Below are positions 1 through 10,869 of a stretch of DNA of 64,000 nt, in pieces; position 1 is the first letter of the stretch, and every line of letters starts with the position of its first letter. A program made the position numbers and the translations under genes. Origin of the DNA: Bactrocera neohumeralis (lineage: Eukaryota > Arthropoda > Insecta > Diptera > Tephritidae); contig NC_065920.1 of the NCBI RefSeq assembly GCF_024586455.1, positions 55,187,960-55,251,959 on the forward strand, written 5' to 3'. Under the pieces are notes generated by a model that saw only the letters and a list, made by a program, of their open reading frames with translations, searched no databases and was not told where the DNA came from.

Positions 1-950
1 TATTTGAACAACGAGATCGTAAACGGAAAACACAAAATACAGCTTATGCATGAACTAAAGCTTTTAACTTTCTGATTTGTTACGTAAGGAAACTCGAAAT
101 GATTCACCCCTTAGAATACAGGCGCTGTGCTGTGGTTGGTTGTGTTGTCCTGTGTGGTGATGATTGAGAGTGGACAAATTGAGAGATCTCGACATCTTGC
201 CAATCCGTTCGAAAAATTTTTGTGAATGTTGATGAAATATTAAATATTTTGCATCTTATTTACAATTATCAGGTATTGCTTTGTCACAGGGTATCAGTAT
301 TATTGTATTTAGTTTACTGCGGTATTGGCTTGGTTCTTATATTTTGTCTGTACTAAGAGATGTACTAAAATTTCATTATAGTTAAAAATAGTGGTAGAAA
401 AATGCCAATTGCAAGAAAACAGTGCTAGTTTGATAAATACTTCTGGGCCCTTAGAAGAATATATTAGGTTGGAAAATATCTCCCTTCCACCTTTTTGCCT
501 TTTGAATTTCGCGGCTATGTATAAACCGTTACAGATCTCGTATCTAGCAATACTATACATGTTTGATAGGTCTTGACATAACCTACAAAACAACGCTATG
601 CGTGATTAGGTTGGATATTGCGTTCAACAGTTATAGTCGTCTAAATGGAAACAGATTATCGAACGAAACTCATATTTTAACTAAATCCGATCACTGTAAC
701 ACTTTTTACAAAGCATTGAAAAAAGAGCAAAAGAGCGGAAGGAAGATATTTGATACCTAATATCATCACCAATATAGAGCGCTTTATACATAGCCGCGAA
801 CTCCAAAAGACGAAAAGGCGGAAGAGAGAAATTTTTTAACCTAATATATATATTTGTCACAATATTGACAGCAATACATTCAAGTGATACGGAAAATAAA
901 CAAATTTATAAAAATGAAACGAAATACTTGTATGTAATAACATTATAACT
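1..950. other. No gene recognised
   Basis: AT-rich sequence with only short open frames (longest about 94 codons, minus strand) that match nothing I know. No repeat family was recognised. Confidence 0.5.
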
Positions 951-954
951 AGCC

Positions 955-1345
955 CATGACTGCTTTCATGTCAGCTGTTTATGCAGTCATACGTACACCG
1001 CAAAAGCTTTTAATATTGTAAACTACTCTTAGCAAGAATTCCTCCAGAGTCATAGTTTAGTCTACTTTTATTTTCACACGGCGAAAATTTTGACTGTCAT
1101 TTGTGCAGTTTATGGCAATTTATTGCGGTTTTTATTTGGTTTTCACCACTTGTGTAATCAATGTGCAGAATTGTGTGGTTCCGAGTGTACATACGTCGTT
1201 CTTTACTTTGTTTGCCCAGATTATATTCAGTTTTATAGTACAAGTACTCAGCAGCATACATACATATGTACAGTAATACACTGATCTCCTTGAGGTATTC
1301 AACTTAAGAGTTAATAATGTGTTTTTGCGATACTAAACTTTATTA
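955..1345. repeat. Low-copy duplicated block, copy 1 (partner at 7883-8345)
   Basis: The block shares long runs with 7883-8345, including 'ATGTCAGCTGTTT' against 'ACGTCAGCTGTTTT', 'AGTCATAGTTTA', 'TTATTTTCACACG' and 'TGTGCAGTTTATGG' against 'TGTGCAGGTTATGG', in the same order and orientation. Both copies are followed by a minus-oriented piece of repeat family C. No coding sense is preserved between them, so I treat this as an old duplicated or transposed block. Confidence 0.6.
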
Positions 1346-1679
1346 AGTTCTGCTTGCATATAAATTTCACATGCCTTCAATTGCAAATATAATTTTACTG
1401 CAAACTTCACCAATTTCCCCTGCGTTCACTTGAATACCTTTCTTTTATTATAAACATAATTGCATGGTCTTTAATAATAATATTATACTTATTTTAAGCG
1501 TAAATATAAAGCCACAATTCAGTGTTCATAAGCTTTTCTATATTCCTTGCGGCTTTGCAATTAAGATAACAGCGGTTTAAAAAATTACCCAAAGAAAAAC
1601 CAGAAAAAACATTAACTTCGTTTGCATATAAACAATAATACATACCTACACAAATACAAAATATTCCGTGAAAGATATT

Positions 1680-2095
1680 GATTTCGATCGGTAATTTTGT
1701 AAGGCAGCTATATATTATAGTGTTTTGATTTCAACATTTTCTTCGGAGATGACACTATTGCCATAGGCGATAATCTATATATAATTTTTTGAATAAATCT
1801 CATCAAAGGGAAGGCATTTCTGTGCATACATTTGATTACGATCGTTTAGTTTGTATGACAGATATTTGGTATAGTGACCCAATATCGACGGTTTCAACAA
1901 ATAGACAGCTTATTGGGGAGAAAAGAGTTTGAAAAAATTTTCAGAGCGATATCTCAAAAACTGAGGGGCTACATAGTTTGCCTAATACAGAAAGGCGAAC
2001 ATAGCGAAATCAACTCAGCAGGTCATGCTGATTATATATTTATGTATTTTATAAGGTCCTCGACGTTTCCTTAGGGTATTATAAACTTCAAAATT
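1680..2095 (-). repeat. Repeat family C fragment, reverse orientation
   Basis: Read on the minus strand this is a diverged version of the element seen forward at 4915-5545. The end shows the reverse of 'GGAAACGTCGG' (as CGACGTTTCC), and the 'AACTCAGC..GTCATGCTGAT' stretch corresponds to the 'ATCAGTATGTTGAGCTCAGT' region. The 118-base open frame-like stretch inside is a product of the repeat, not a gene. Confidence 0.6.
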
Positions 2096-2199
2096 AGTGT
2101 AGCGAAATTCTAATTTCAAGTTGACTGCTTTTTGCAAACAAGGGCCTTAAAATTCGATGTTTCTCATACGACATAGTGTACTATAAGATAAACATACAA

Positions 2200-2930
2200 T
2201 ATATTTAATGTATACGATAACAGTCACAGTTACAATAACCGCACAAGTGGAGAAAACAATTACAGTATTCATATATGTATGTCGATTGTCAAACTAAAAA
2301 AAAAAGGTGCGTGGAGTCCCTACGCGCGGAAGAAGTTATACTTCCTGGTGATATTCAGAAATGCATATCATTTTGTATGACAGAAAACTAGAACATTTAA
2401 ATTCATTATGTACATTTTATAAAGCAAAGTCTAAATGAAGGAATTTTGACTCGGAAAGTAGTTCTGTCTCTTCGTTGCGGAAGGGAATATGCAGCGTACG
2501 TATGTACTCTTCGAATTGGGTTGTCATATTATAATTTGTATATCTTATATCATGGTGTTTAGTCAATTTCTTGTATTCATTATTGGTGTTCCATTTGTAT
2601 TGCGCACAAAACTGGGCCAAAGTAAAAGGAATTTTCTTTTTATTTTTCTTTGCAGTTTTTCAATAAATTTAAATAAGTTTCTTAATAAATTTAAAGTAAA
2701 TTAACATGTATTTTCATTTATATTTAATTATCAATAAATTTTTTTTTAATTATTTGCCCTAGTTGTCCATTTTATTTTCTCATGCATTTCAGTCGATTTT
2801 TGTATAGAAATTTGACCGGCGTAGAAACAAAATGCGAAACAATCATACATATATTATGTCGTTTGCACATTTGTCTGTATGTTTGCGAAAGCAAATGTTC
2901 TACAAAAGCATATTTCTATACTTAAACAAA
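2200..2930. other. No gene recognised
   Basis: AT-rich DNA with poly-T runs and short chance frames on both strands. A short stretch near 2305-2350 (GGAGTCCCTACGCGCGG) has a transposon-like feel, but I cannot assign it. Confidence 0.4.
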
Positions 2931-2936
2931 ATTATT

Positions 2937-3080
2937 TGAACCATCGTATATTTCTTACATGCATAACCAAACCATACTTAAGACAACGCCACGAAAGTGT
3001 CAATAGTGGTGTTGGTGGTAAGCACATAAAAAGTCACAATGTGAAGGCAGGTTCGAATCTCGACGGACTTAGTCTTTAAT
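2937..3080 (+). repeat. tRNA-like (SINE-like) repeat, copy 1
   Basis: The stretch from 'CATGCATAACCAAACCATA' onward recurs at 3884-4040. Near its 3' end is GGTTCGAATCT (3050-3060), a close match to the tRNA B box. About 40-60 bases upstream is a GTGGTAAGC stretch resembling an A box. That arrangement is known from tRNA-derived SINEs with internal Pol III promoters. A tail poor in G and C follows. There is no proof that it is transcribed. Confidence 0.45.
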
Positions 3081-3084
3081 TTTT

Positions 3085-3256
3085 GCATTTTAACATCGTA
3101 TTACTATACTAATAAATATTTTTCTTACTAATAGAAATTAAATTTATCACAGCAATATACCTAATATACATATATGTACATAATATTGCTGTGATAAATT
3201 TAATTTCTATTAGTACGAAATATATTTATTAGTATAGTATACGATGTTAAAAGGCA
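3085..3256. repeat. Long fold-back (inverted repeat) hairpin
   Basis: Two arms of about 70 bases, 3085-3158 and 3183-3256, are nearly exact reverse complements. The right arm read in reverse gives TTTTAACATCGTA, ACTATACTAATAAATA, ACTAATAGAAATTAAATTTA and TCACAGCAATAT in the same order as the left arm. Only a few mismatches or indels separate them. The short spacer holds the palindrome TACATATATGTA. The structure could be a fold-back MITE or a hairpin RNA source. It lies directly after the SINE-like copy. Confidence 0.85.
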
Positions 3257-3259
3257 TAC

Positions 3260-3880
3260 ATCTTTCTATCCTATTTTGTGTATCTGCACATGCTCATATG
3301 AATGTATGTATATGCATGTGCGCGTTCAGAAATTCAAAGAATTCGCACAAAAGATAGACGAAAGAAATAAAGTCACATAAAATAGTTGAGAATTCGCAAA
3401 AATGAAAGACAAACGAAAGGAAAATAATGCGCAAGCATACATAAGTGTACTGTACTTATTGACCGCATTAATTTTGGGTAAAACCTTGGAATTTATTCAC
3501 TATGTAAAATCACCACTAAGAAGTCGTTTTATCCGTTGTAAGCGAGCGATTTTCGAAGAAACATCATTTCTAATATGCCACAACACAATATTAGAAATGA
3601 AGTTCATAAACCTCACGCTGTCAGATAAAACGATATACCTCGTCATCACGGGTCGATTTCCAAAAAATTTAAATGAAGACTAACTACAGAAATGATCCTG
3701 TAAAATATAGCCTTAATTTTTCAACGGCCAACGCAGAGTATTTCAACCAAAATATACGCAAAATAGTTGAGAATTCGCATAAAGGAAAGACAAACTAAAG
3801 AAAAAGAAGCATAACTTCAATAATGCACAAGCATACAAACATACATATGCGCAGCAGCAGCAAGGAAAGAGGTAACAATC
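3260..3880. repeat. Short repeated leader sequence flanking the SINE-like copies
   Basis: The motif 'AATAGTTGAGAATTCGCA' followed by an AAGACAAAC..AAG..ATAATGC-CAAGCATACA stretch occurs at about 3382-3450 and again at about 3762-3835. In the second instance it leads into the SINE-like copy at 3884. A 93-codon plus-strand frame (3402-3683) overlaps the first instance. It has no recognisable domain and I do not call it a gene. Confidence 0.45.
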
Positions 3881-3883
3881 GGC

Positions 3884-4040
3884 GATCCATTGTATATTTC
3901 TTTCATGCATAACCAAACCATAATTAGGACAATGCAATTCAAGTGTCAATGGTGGTAAGCGTTTCAAAAATTACGATGAGCACGAAGGAGGTACGTAGGT
4001 TCGAATCCCAACGGAATTGATTTTTTAATTGAATATGTCA
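3884..4040 (+). repeat. tRNA-like (SINE-like) repeat, copy 2
   Basis: This is the partner of 2937-3080. It carries 'CATGCATAACCAAACCATA', a GTGGTAAGCG A-box-like stretch and GGTTCGAATCC (3998-4008), which equals the tRNA B-box consensus. A short T-rich stretch follows. Confidence 0.5.
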
Positions 4041-4914
4041 CCAACCAAAAATTGAAACATTGTTCTACAAAAAATACAACAGCATAAGCATGGCAACATT
4101 GTGTTGTTGGTAGAAAAGCCGAGCTGTGCCGAAAGAAACGAACAAACGATCGCCGATTGTCACCGCTTCGCTTGCTGCTCGAACATCTTCGCAGACAAGG
4201 TTGCGTAGATTCATATTGAGCAAGGTTGCGCAACCTGAATCTATCGCAACCTTTTCCGAACTCGTATAAGAAGTATAACTTCAAAACAACAAACAATTCA
4301 TGCGCAAATCGTATAAATGTGCAACTATTTGGTTGGGATACGCACCTTCACGGCATTCAGCGCCACGTGGTACTCTTTCACAAGTTTGATATAAAACGGC
4401 AACATTTTGCCTAGCTTCTGCTACATATATTCCTTCACACGAAGTCTTTCATGAAGCAACCAATCTGAGCCGTCCTCAATATACATCCCGATATGCACTG
4501 TTTGGTGTGGGGAATCATTGTACATACACATATACTAATGTATGGATTCAGTGAGTGGCATCGCTATCGTTCGATACCAAACTTTTTGTTGCCAAAAATG
4601 GAAGAACTATTGACAGTGTGCAACAAGATGGCGCTACATACACACTGGATTCTATGGAAGGGAAAACTTCGGAGAACAATTCATAAAGTACCAATGATCA
4701 TATAAATGATCAGACTATTTTTGTGGGGCTAAAGCTACAGTTGCCAGCAACTATGTCCAGTTTCTTCCAAATGCCGAAGTTTCAGTTTTTAAATGATATC
4801 AAAAAGTATATGTCCCAAATAAAGAACCGATTTTGCAAATTTTATGCTTATCAAGAAGATACATACATATAAGTGCATACACATATGACTCAATATATGG
4901 TTCAGTGAGTGCTT
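4041..4914. other. No gene recognised
   Basis: Only short frames. The stretch around 4503-4560 is echoed at 4868-4915 (CATACACATAT...TATGGTTCAGTGAGTG), a diverged direct repeat just upstream of the family C element. Confidence 0.4.
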
Positions 4915-5545
4915 ATGAAACCCTGAACAGGGAATATTAAGTTTGCCACGAAGTTTGTAACACCCAGAAGGAAACGTCGGAGACCATATAAAGTATATAT
5001 GTATATAAATTATCAGTATGTTGAGCTCAGTCGATTAAGCCATGTCCGTCCGTGTCCGTCCGTCCGTCCGTCTGTATGCATACGAACTTGTCCCTCAGTT
5101 TTTAAGATATCAACCATTATAACATATAGCCGCCATACAAATTGAACGATCGGAATCAAGTTCTTCTATGGAAAACTCTCACATTTGACAAGATATATTC
5201 CCGAAATTTGGTACAGATTATTTTCTAAGGCAATAATGTAATCTCCGAAGAAGTTGTTCAGATCGGCTTACTATAGCATATAGCTGCCATACAAACCGAA
5301 CGATCGGAATCAAGGGCTTGTATGGAAAACTTTCGCATTTGACGTGGTATCTTCACGGAATTAGACATGGATTACTGCTTAAGGTAATAATATAATCTCC
5401 GAAAGAATTGTTCAGATCGGATTACTATAACAAATAGCTTCCATATAAACTGAACACATAGTTACTAAAAGAGGTGCACCTGTGAGGGGTATATTAGCTT
5501 CGGTGCAGCCAAAGTTAACGTTTTTTCCTGTTTTATTTAGCTTCG
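4915..5545 (+). repeat. Repeat family C element, forward, with about 154-bp internal modules
   Basis: The element begins at 'CCCTGAACAGGG' and ends near 'GCTTCGGTGCAGCCAAAG' followed by TTAACG and a T-rich tail. It carries a GTCCGTCCGTC microsatellite near 5046-5072. An internal module is tandemly repeated: 'GAACGATCGGAATCAAG' occurs at 5144 and 5298, and 'AGATCGGnTTACTATA' occurs near 5263 and 5415. Similar dispersed elements are, from memory, common in Diptera. Reverse or partial copies occur at 1680, 8560 and 25177. Confidence 0.7.
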
Positions 5546-5576
5546 CAAATGTCTGAATGAACAGTCACACTTAGAC

Positions 5577-5862
5577 GGGAAAGGCTAAGTTCGGATGCAA
5601 CCGAACATTTTATACTCTTGCATCTTGCAAGAATCAAATCCAGGGAAATACTTTAAGGTGTAAAACCATTCATAAAGAGTAAAGTTAGCGGGATGTTTTA
5701 TTACTGATTATTGAAATTCTGATATTAGTTATAAAGGGGCTAGGCCAAGTTTTCGCTCAAATTTATCTATTTATTAGTTTACCCATTTTACCTATCGAAA
5801 CATAACGTTGCATGCCAAATAACATCCATCGAAATATTTTCGAATCGAATTACCACTAAATC
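5577..5862 (-). repeat. Repeat family B terminal fragment
   Basis: It starts with a decayed terminal repeat (GGGAAAGGCTAAGTTCGGAT), then GAACATTTTATACTCTTGCA and a GGGAAATACTTTAAGGTGTAAAA stretch. These are the reverse complement of the right end of the better-preserved copy at 21926-23470. Confidence 0.6.
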
Positions 5863-5864
5863 AA

Positions 5865-6496
5865 AACAAAACAATATTTGTGGCAACCAGCCAGAAGACA
5901 CACAACCAAAGGCATGAAGGCAGGCAATATTTGTCGGTTATTTGCCACAGTTTTTTACACGATGAAAATTCTTATAGGAGAAAAAGAAAAGCGTCAAGCG
6001 TGCAGAACCGAGAAAATATATTTATATTGTATTTTCCATCGAATAAACAGTGAAGAAATATTTTATAGCTAAGTCGTAGGAGGGTGAATGAAATAGGTGC
6101 TACAATACCCATTTCACACTCCTAAAGACATTTTTTCACAGCTGCTTTGAATATACTATAATTCAATGCTTTCAGAAGCCTAACAGCAATGAAAGAGTGA
6201 GGTGTTGCGTGCAACAAAAAGTGGGTTGAAATAATCTTAAATATTATGTTTGTATATAAGACATACTATATCTCTCGGTTGTTTGCGTTTTGTGCTGTGA
6301 CTTAGAAAATATTAAAAATCTTAACTTGTTTTTGCCAAAAAAATAGGTACAACTCAACGGTTTAGAAAATTCGAATTTCCTTTCACGAATAAATCACATA
6401 AAGAAATGTTATATACTTGTATATATTATATGTATATAAAATGCTTGCAAGTTTATTACCTTTGATATTTTTTATTTATTTGGCAAAAAACACTAT
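5865..6496. repeat. Duplicated block of about 600 bp, copy 1 (partner at 15830-16440)
   Basis: Collinear similarity with 15830-16440: AAACAAAACAATATTTGTGG, 'CGATGAAAA-TTCTT', 'AAGTCGTAG', 'CAATGCTTTCAGAA', 'GATATTAAAAATCTTAA' and 'ATTTATTTATTTGGCAAA'. Estimated identity by eye is around three quarters, with many indels. The minus-strand frame present in the partner is disrupted here, so no protein is supported. Confidence 0.6.
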
Positions 6497-6499
6497 GTA

Positions 6500-7044
6500 G
6501 AACTGTACCTGTAGCAACATATTGCAAAGTACTTGTAAGAGGATACCACAACTTAAAAATGGTCAAAATTTGGGCATGCTGCCTTATGACGCATTTTCAA
6601 ATCCGACCTATACCCATGAGGAGCTTTTACCGTTACAAAGTGCTAAATAATGCTTCACTTAAACTAATTGAATGCAACCTAAATCACCGTACCATTATTT
6701 TCGAAAGGACAAATTCGGACTTACTCAGAAAACACAAGAAACCTACCATTGCGCTGCGGAAGCATATCTTAACAGATGCCACTTTCCAGGTAATTAAAAA
6801 TTTCGCACTTTGGCAAATGCACAGGTGCCGTGTTACTCACACCACTTTAATTAAATATTTGGTTCGCAAACGAATGAAACTTTCATATGCATATTTGAAT
6901 GTGTATTTATTCTCTTCTACATAGGTATTTATAATGCGTTCGAAAAATAACATTTTAATTTTCCAAAATCTACTTAGTATCAGTGGTGTGTTTGGAGGGC
7001 CGGGAAGAGATCGCTGATGAAGACAGATAATGTGACTCGTGTGT
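6500..7044. other. No gene recognised; one 121-codon frame
   Basis: A plus-strand frame of 121 codons lies at 6559-6924. It is rich in basic and aromatic residues but shows no domain, signal peptide or repeat that I can recognise. With no codon signature or flanking gene structure I do not call it a gene. Confidence 0.35.
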
Positions 7045-7465
7045 ACAAATTTCATAAATTTGCTCCTCCTGGATAAAGTGCCTACGCCAAGTTTTACGTG
7101 AAGGTTAACAAGGGACTTAAACGAAGGGTCAATCAGGTCCGACAAAATATCTCAGCCGATTGGAAGTTACACCACGACAACGCCCAGGCTTACACAGGTC
7201 TTTCTTGTGAACAGCTATCTAACAAAGGACAGCATCCCAACGCTGCCGCAGCCGTCCTACCGCCCAGATGTGGTCCCACCGGACTTTTTTGTTTCCTTGC
7301 CAGAAAAGCCTGATGAAAGACAAGAATTTTGAAAGGACAGAGGAGATCAAAGCAGCATACGCAGAAGGAGCCTATTTTGAATGTTTTTAAATAATTGTAA
7401 AGATTAGTTCAATAATTTTTTTTTTATCGACTCAGTCCTATTACTTTCCGGACAAACCCTGTGTA
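7045..7465 (+). pseudogene. Tc1/mariner-type transposase remnant (C-terminal half)
   Basis: Translation across shifted frames gives 'LKRRVNQVRQNISADWKLHH' followed by DNAQAYT, the typical second-catalytic-aspartate region (HHDNAPAHT in relatives). Downstream are 'RPDVVPPDFF', matching the PDxAPxDFF third-acid region, and an EEIKAA stretch. The frame breaks between these motifs. The element ends near 'ATTACTTTCCGGACAAACC', which looks like a terminal inverted repeat. Only the C-terminal half is visible, so it is dead and 5'-truncated. Confidence 0.8.
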
Positions 7466-7880
7466 TGAAAACTGCACATAAAACTGTTAAGTCTAATATT
7501 TGCGTTGCAAGTTGAGGTTTCCTCTCATGGCACATAATACAGAATAGTTCATAAAGTGTTTTTAAGAGCAGCAAATATGGAAGAGAGATGTTGAAAAAGA
7601 CAAATAAAAGTACAAATAATAGATATCTTTAATAACTATCTAACACATTATTAGAAATATAAAGTTTTATGCTGATACTTATATATTTTGAGAAATGTTG
7701 AGCATTACTGACACACATAGTCGAAAAAAGCGTACTTGTTATCACGATGATCCCATACAACTAGTAGGGAAATATCAGGGAATAAAATACTGACGTTATG
7801 CATTCGCTCAGCAAACAAGCGTGAGAATTATCGCGGTATCTAGTTTTCATGCAACTGCAAATGCGGTAGATTATTTGCAA
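7466..7880. other. No gene recognised
   Basis: AT-rich spacer between the transposase remnant and the duplicated block; nothing recognisable. Confidence 0.4.
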
Positions 7881-7882
7881 CA

Positions 7883-8345
7883 GACTTATGTTTGCTCTCA
7901 CGTCAGCTGTTTTCTGCAGTCATATGTACACTGTTAAATCTTTTGGTATTTACAACATTTCTTGGCGAGAATTTCTCCATAGTCATAGTTTAATTTATTG
8001 TTATTTTCACACGTCGAACATTTTGGCAGGCACTTGTGCAGGTTATGGTAATGTGTTGCGGTTGTTGTTCGCATTATGACAGCTTTTCGCCAGCGTTGCA
8101 TTTGTTAGTTCCACTTGTATCAAAAATATTGCATATAAGAAGTTGCGCTTCAAGTGCAGAATTCTGTGATTCTGACTGTGTACAACAATGCGTATAAATA
8201 AATATGTATGTTTATATATAAACCTCGTTCGCCATTTCTATTCCATTTACCCGCAGTACTCTGTTGCATTTGTACTGTGTGGATTTAAGCGAATACATCC
8301 AGCATCTCGAAGTATTCAGCTATCAGTTAATGATGGGTTTTTAAC
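7883..8345. repeat. Low-copy duplicated block, copy 2 (partner at 955-1345)
   Basis: Same order of shared runs as listed for copy 1, with an extra insertion of about 70 bases near 8075-8150. The shared block continues through the 'GTATTCA..T...GTTAATgATG' stretch near 8310 (1293 in copy 1). Confidence 0.6.
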
Positions 8346-8559
8346 TTATTATATTTTTACCGTGTCTGCGGTTAATTTTTTCAGTTTCCTATTAGTTCAT
8401 ATATACTCTACACGTTTTCATTTATAAGTATAGGTTCACTAGAAGATTCCTCTTTTAAGGTTATCATATTAACATGTTTGTTAATAATAAAATATAAAAA
8501 GATATATATTTCTATATTTTATAGGGGCATGTCATTAAAATAACAGTGGTTTTAGTGCA

Positions 8560-8790
8560 AGCTCTTGCTTCCGATCGCTCAGTGTCTATGAGAGCACAGG
8601 ACGTTTGCGAAATTTCAAATCGATATGTTGAAAACTGAGGGACTAAGACAAACAGACAAGCAGAAAAGCAGCTACGCAGACGAACATGACTATATCGAGT
8701 CAATTCGATCTGCAGATCTTTTATGTATAGATTTGATAGCGTCTTCGATGGCTTCTTCAAATTATTACAAACATCGGAGCAAAGTAAATA
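8560..8790 (-). repeat. Repeat family C fragment, reverse orientation
   Basis: It contains 'AAACTGAGGGACTAAGACA' and an ACAGACAAGC..GACGAACATG stretch, the reverse of the family C PyCCGTC microsatellite zone, then 'TTATTACAAACATCGG' at the end. It follows duplicated block 2 just as 1680-2095 follows block 1. Confidence 0.5.
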
Positions 8791-8799
8791 TATCCTGTT

Positions 8800-9568
8800 C
8801 AGTGCATGAATATATATTCATGCTATGCATATGGAATGTTGCTCATACTTCGTGTGGTGTACATATTTTGTTAAAGATTTAATGAAGTAGATGTGGAAAT
8901 AAAACTGTGATATAGTCCTGTCTTATAATTTGTGAAATACTTAATAACGAATTACATAATATTTATAAATTGGCTTATACGACAACGCGCATGCGACGCA
9001 AAACACTCAAGCAGTATTTCTGCCTCCCTCTGCTTCCAACGTCGAACTCAGCATCATTCCATCAAATGTGATATTCGCAATTTACTTCCCAATTACCTAC
9101 TCAGTCCGAAGTAGACCTGTTGGCAAGATTTATTCTCCGTTGGATTTCGAGTCTGACATTGTTGTTGTTGTTAATACTGGTTCCAAGATAGACGAAATTA
9201 TTTACGACTTCAGTATACTAAACACTAATGATTATTTTGATGTGACATTTGGCACAGATGTCTTACTATTTTTGCTCACATTATGTTCGCCGTAGAATGT
9301 TCGTTATTTTCAAAATTATATTTCTTATGAATGCTGTGTTGCTCATACAACATGGGGTACTATATAATATAAAAAGAAAGCACCTTTCGCTTCAAAAAAG
9401 CTTCTTGCATATACTTCTGCCTTCTAACATAGGTCAATATATTGCAGGTTTTTATATTTCTGCTGTAATAAGCTGAAGTATTATTAATAGTATAAACAGT
9501 TGATTAAATAAATACAAACAGTTAATAATTGCTACGGCGCTCATACAATGAAAACACTAAATTAATTA
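8800..9568. other. No gene; scraps of an unnamed repeat
   Basis: The motif 'GTGTTGCTCATAC-ACAT-GTG' occurs near 9337 and, diverged, near 8835, 2162, 32290 and 49410. It marks a dispersed AT-rich repeat that I cannot name. Short frames here are not supported as genes. Confidence 0.4.
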
Positions 9569-10032
9569 CTATGGCTAAATTGAAAGCGAATAAAGTGCTG
9601 TAAACAATAATCACGCCATCAAACTTTAGCTGAAAAACACCACAATTTCAGTCGGACCATTAGTGTGATTTATTAATCGTGGTGTAAGCGCCAATTATGC
9701 AAGTGAGTGATTTCGAGTTTTGCGAACTTTTGTTTACATATACATACATATATAGATTTGTTTTCGAACGTTGCATGGTTGATTGTTAAATTTTGTACTT
9801 ATAATTTTTTAATAGCTATGGCTAAATTGAAAGCGAATCAAGTGTTGTAAACAATAATCACGCCATCAAACTTTAGCTGAAAAACACCACAATTCCAGTC
9901 GGACCATTAGTGTGATTTATTAATCATGGCGCCAATTATGCAAGTGACTGATTTCGAGCTTTGCGAACTTTTGTTTGCATATACATATATAGATTTGTTT
10001 TTGAACGTTACATGGTTGCCTGTAAAATTTTG
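9569..10032 (+). repeat. Tandem duplication, two units offset by 247 bp
   Basis: The units are 9569-9795 and 9816-10032. Both start with CTATGGCTAAATTGAAAGCG and share TAAACAATAATCACGCCATC, 'AAACTTTAGCTGAAAAACAC', 'TCGGACCATTAGTGTGATTT' and 'GCGCCAATTATGCAAGTGA'. High identity with only small indels suggests a fairly recent local duplication. Confidence 0.9.
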
Positions 10033-10034
10033 CT

Positions 10035-10868
10035 CCACTTATACTTTTATGTTTGGAATCAAATCCACTTTTAACGTTTTTCAGTTTCGTTTGTAAATCA
10101 CGATTTTTAAACAAAACGGTTTTTGAAAAAACGTTTATTGGGATTATTATACTTTATTTTCTCAGAGTTAATTTTTTTATTTATTTTGAAGGTTTTATTT
10201 AACTTTGGGCTGGTTGCAAATAGTTGAATGTGCAATGAAATTAGCACTTGTAACCAGAAACTCCAATGAGCTGTAATTATTGCCTTGAACTGCTATTGGC
10301 AGCTGCCTTCGTTAAGTAAAGCTTTTGGGTAACCATTGTTTACTAATACAAATAAAAGTACTCGCTGCCATGACAACAACAACGATAACGATAAAGAATA
10401 ATTTCGAATGCCGTCCAAACTTTATTTTTCGAAATTGGTGCTTTGCTGAGTTTGCTGCCACTTGCAGTATGTTTCAATGAAAATTTTAGTAAAAAAGTTT
10501 GACCACTGAAATTTGAGAACGTGTGGGTGGCATAACAATTAAATCATATTTGTATTGGTGATTTTTGCAGGCAAAAATTTGTTGTGGCAGCACTTTCTGG
10601 TGACTTTTTGCCGCCTATGTCGGCCAACATATGAGTTATGTAAATGAATATGAGAAAGCGTGTTCTACTGCAACGTAAGTTACCTTTTATCGTAAAGCTC
10701 AATTTTTTTTTATACATAAATAAATAGATCGCTTTTTTTTTGTGTTATCTACAATTACTTAAACCACTTTCAACCAAAAATGGTATCGAATTGCGAATAT
10801 TTTTGCGGAATTTTTATGTACAACTTCCGATGTGGATTAACACATCAAGAGTGCATAGGTTAAATTAG
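10035..10868. other. No gene recognised
   Basis: AT-rich sequence without an assignable repeat or frame. It resembles ordinary fly intergenic or intronic DNA. Confidence 0.4.
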
Positions 10869-10869
10869 T

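Noticed and set aside
3998..4008. A functional tRNA gene at the B-box match
   Set aside because: I could not fold an acceptor stem or anticodon arm around it, and the unit is duplicated with non-tRNA flanks. A SINE-like repeat explains it better.
6559..6924. 121-codon plus-strand frame
   Set aside because: Basic, low-information sequence with no family recognised; a minus-strand frame of similar length overlaps it. Treated as chance.
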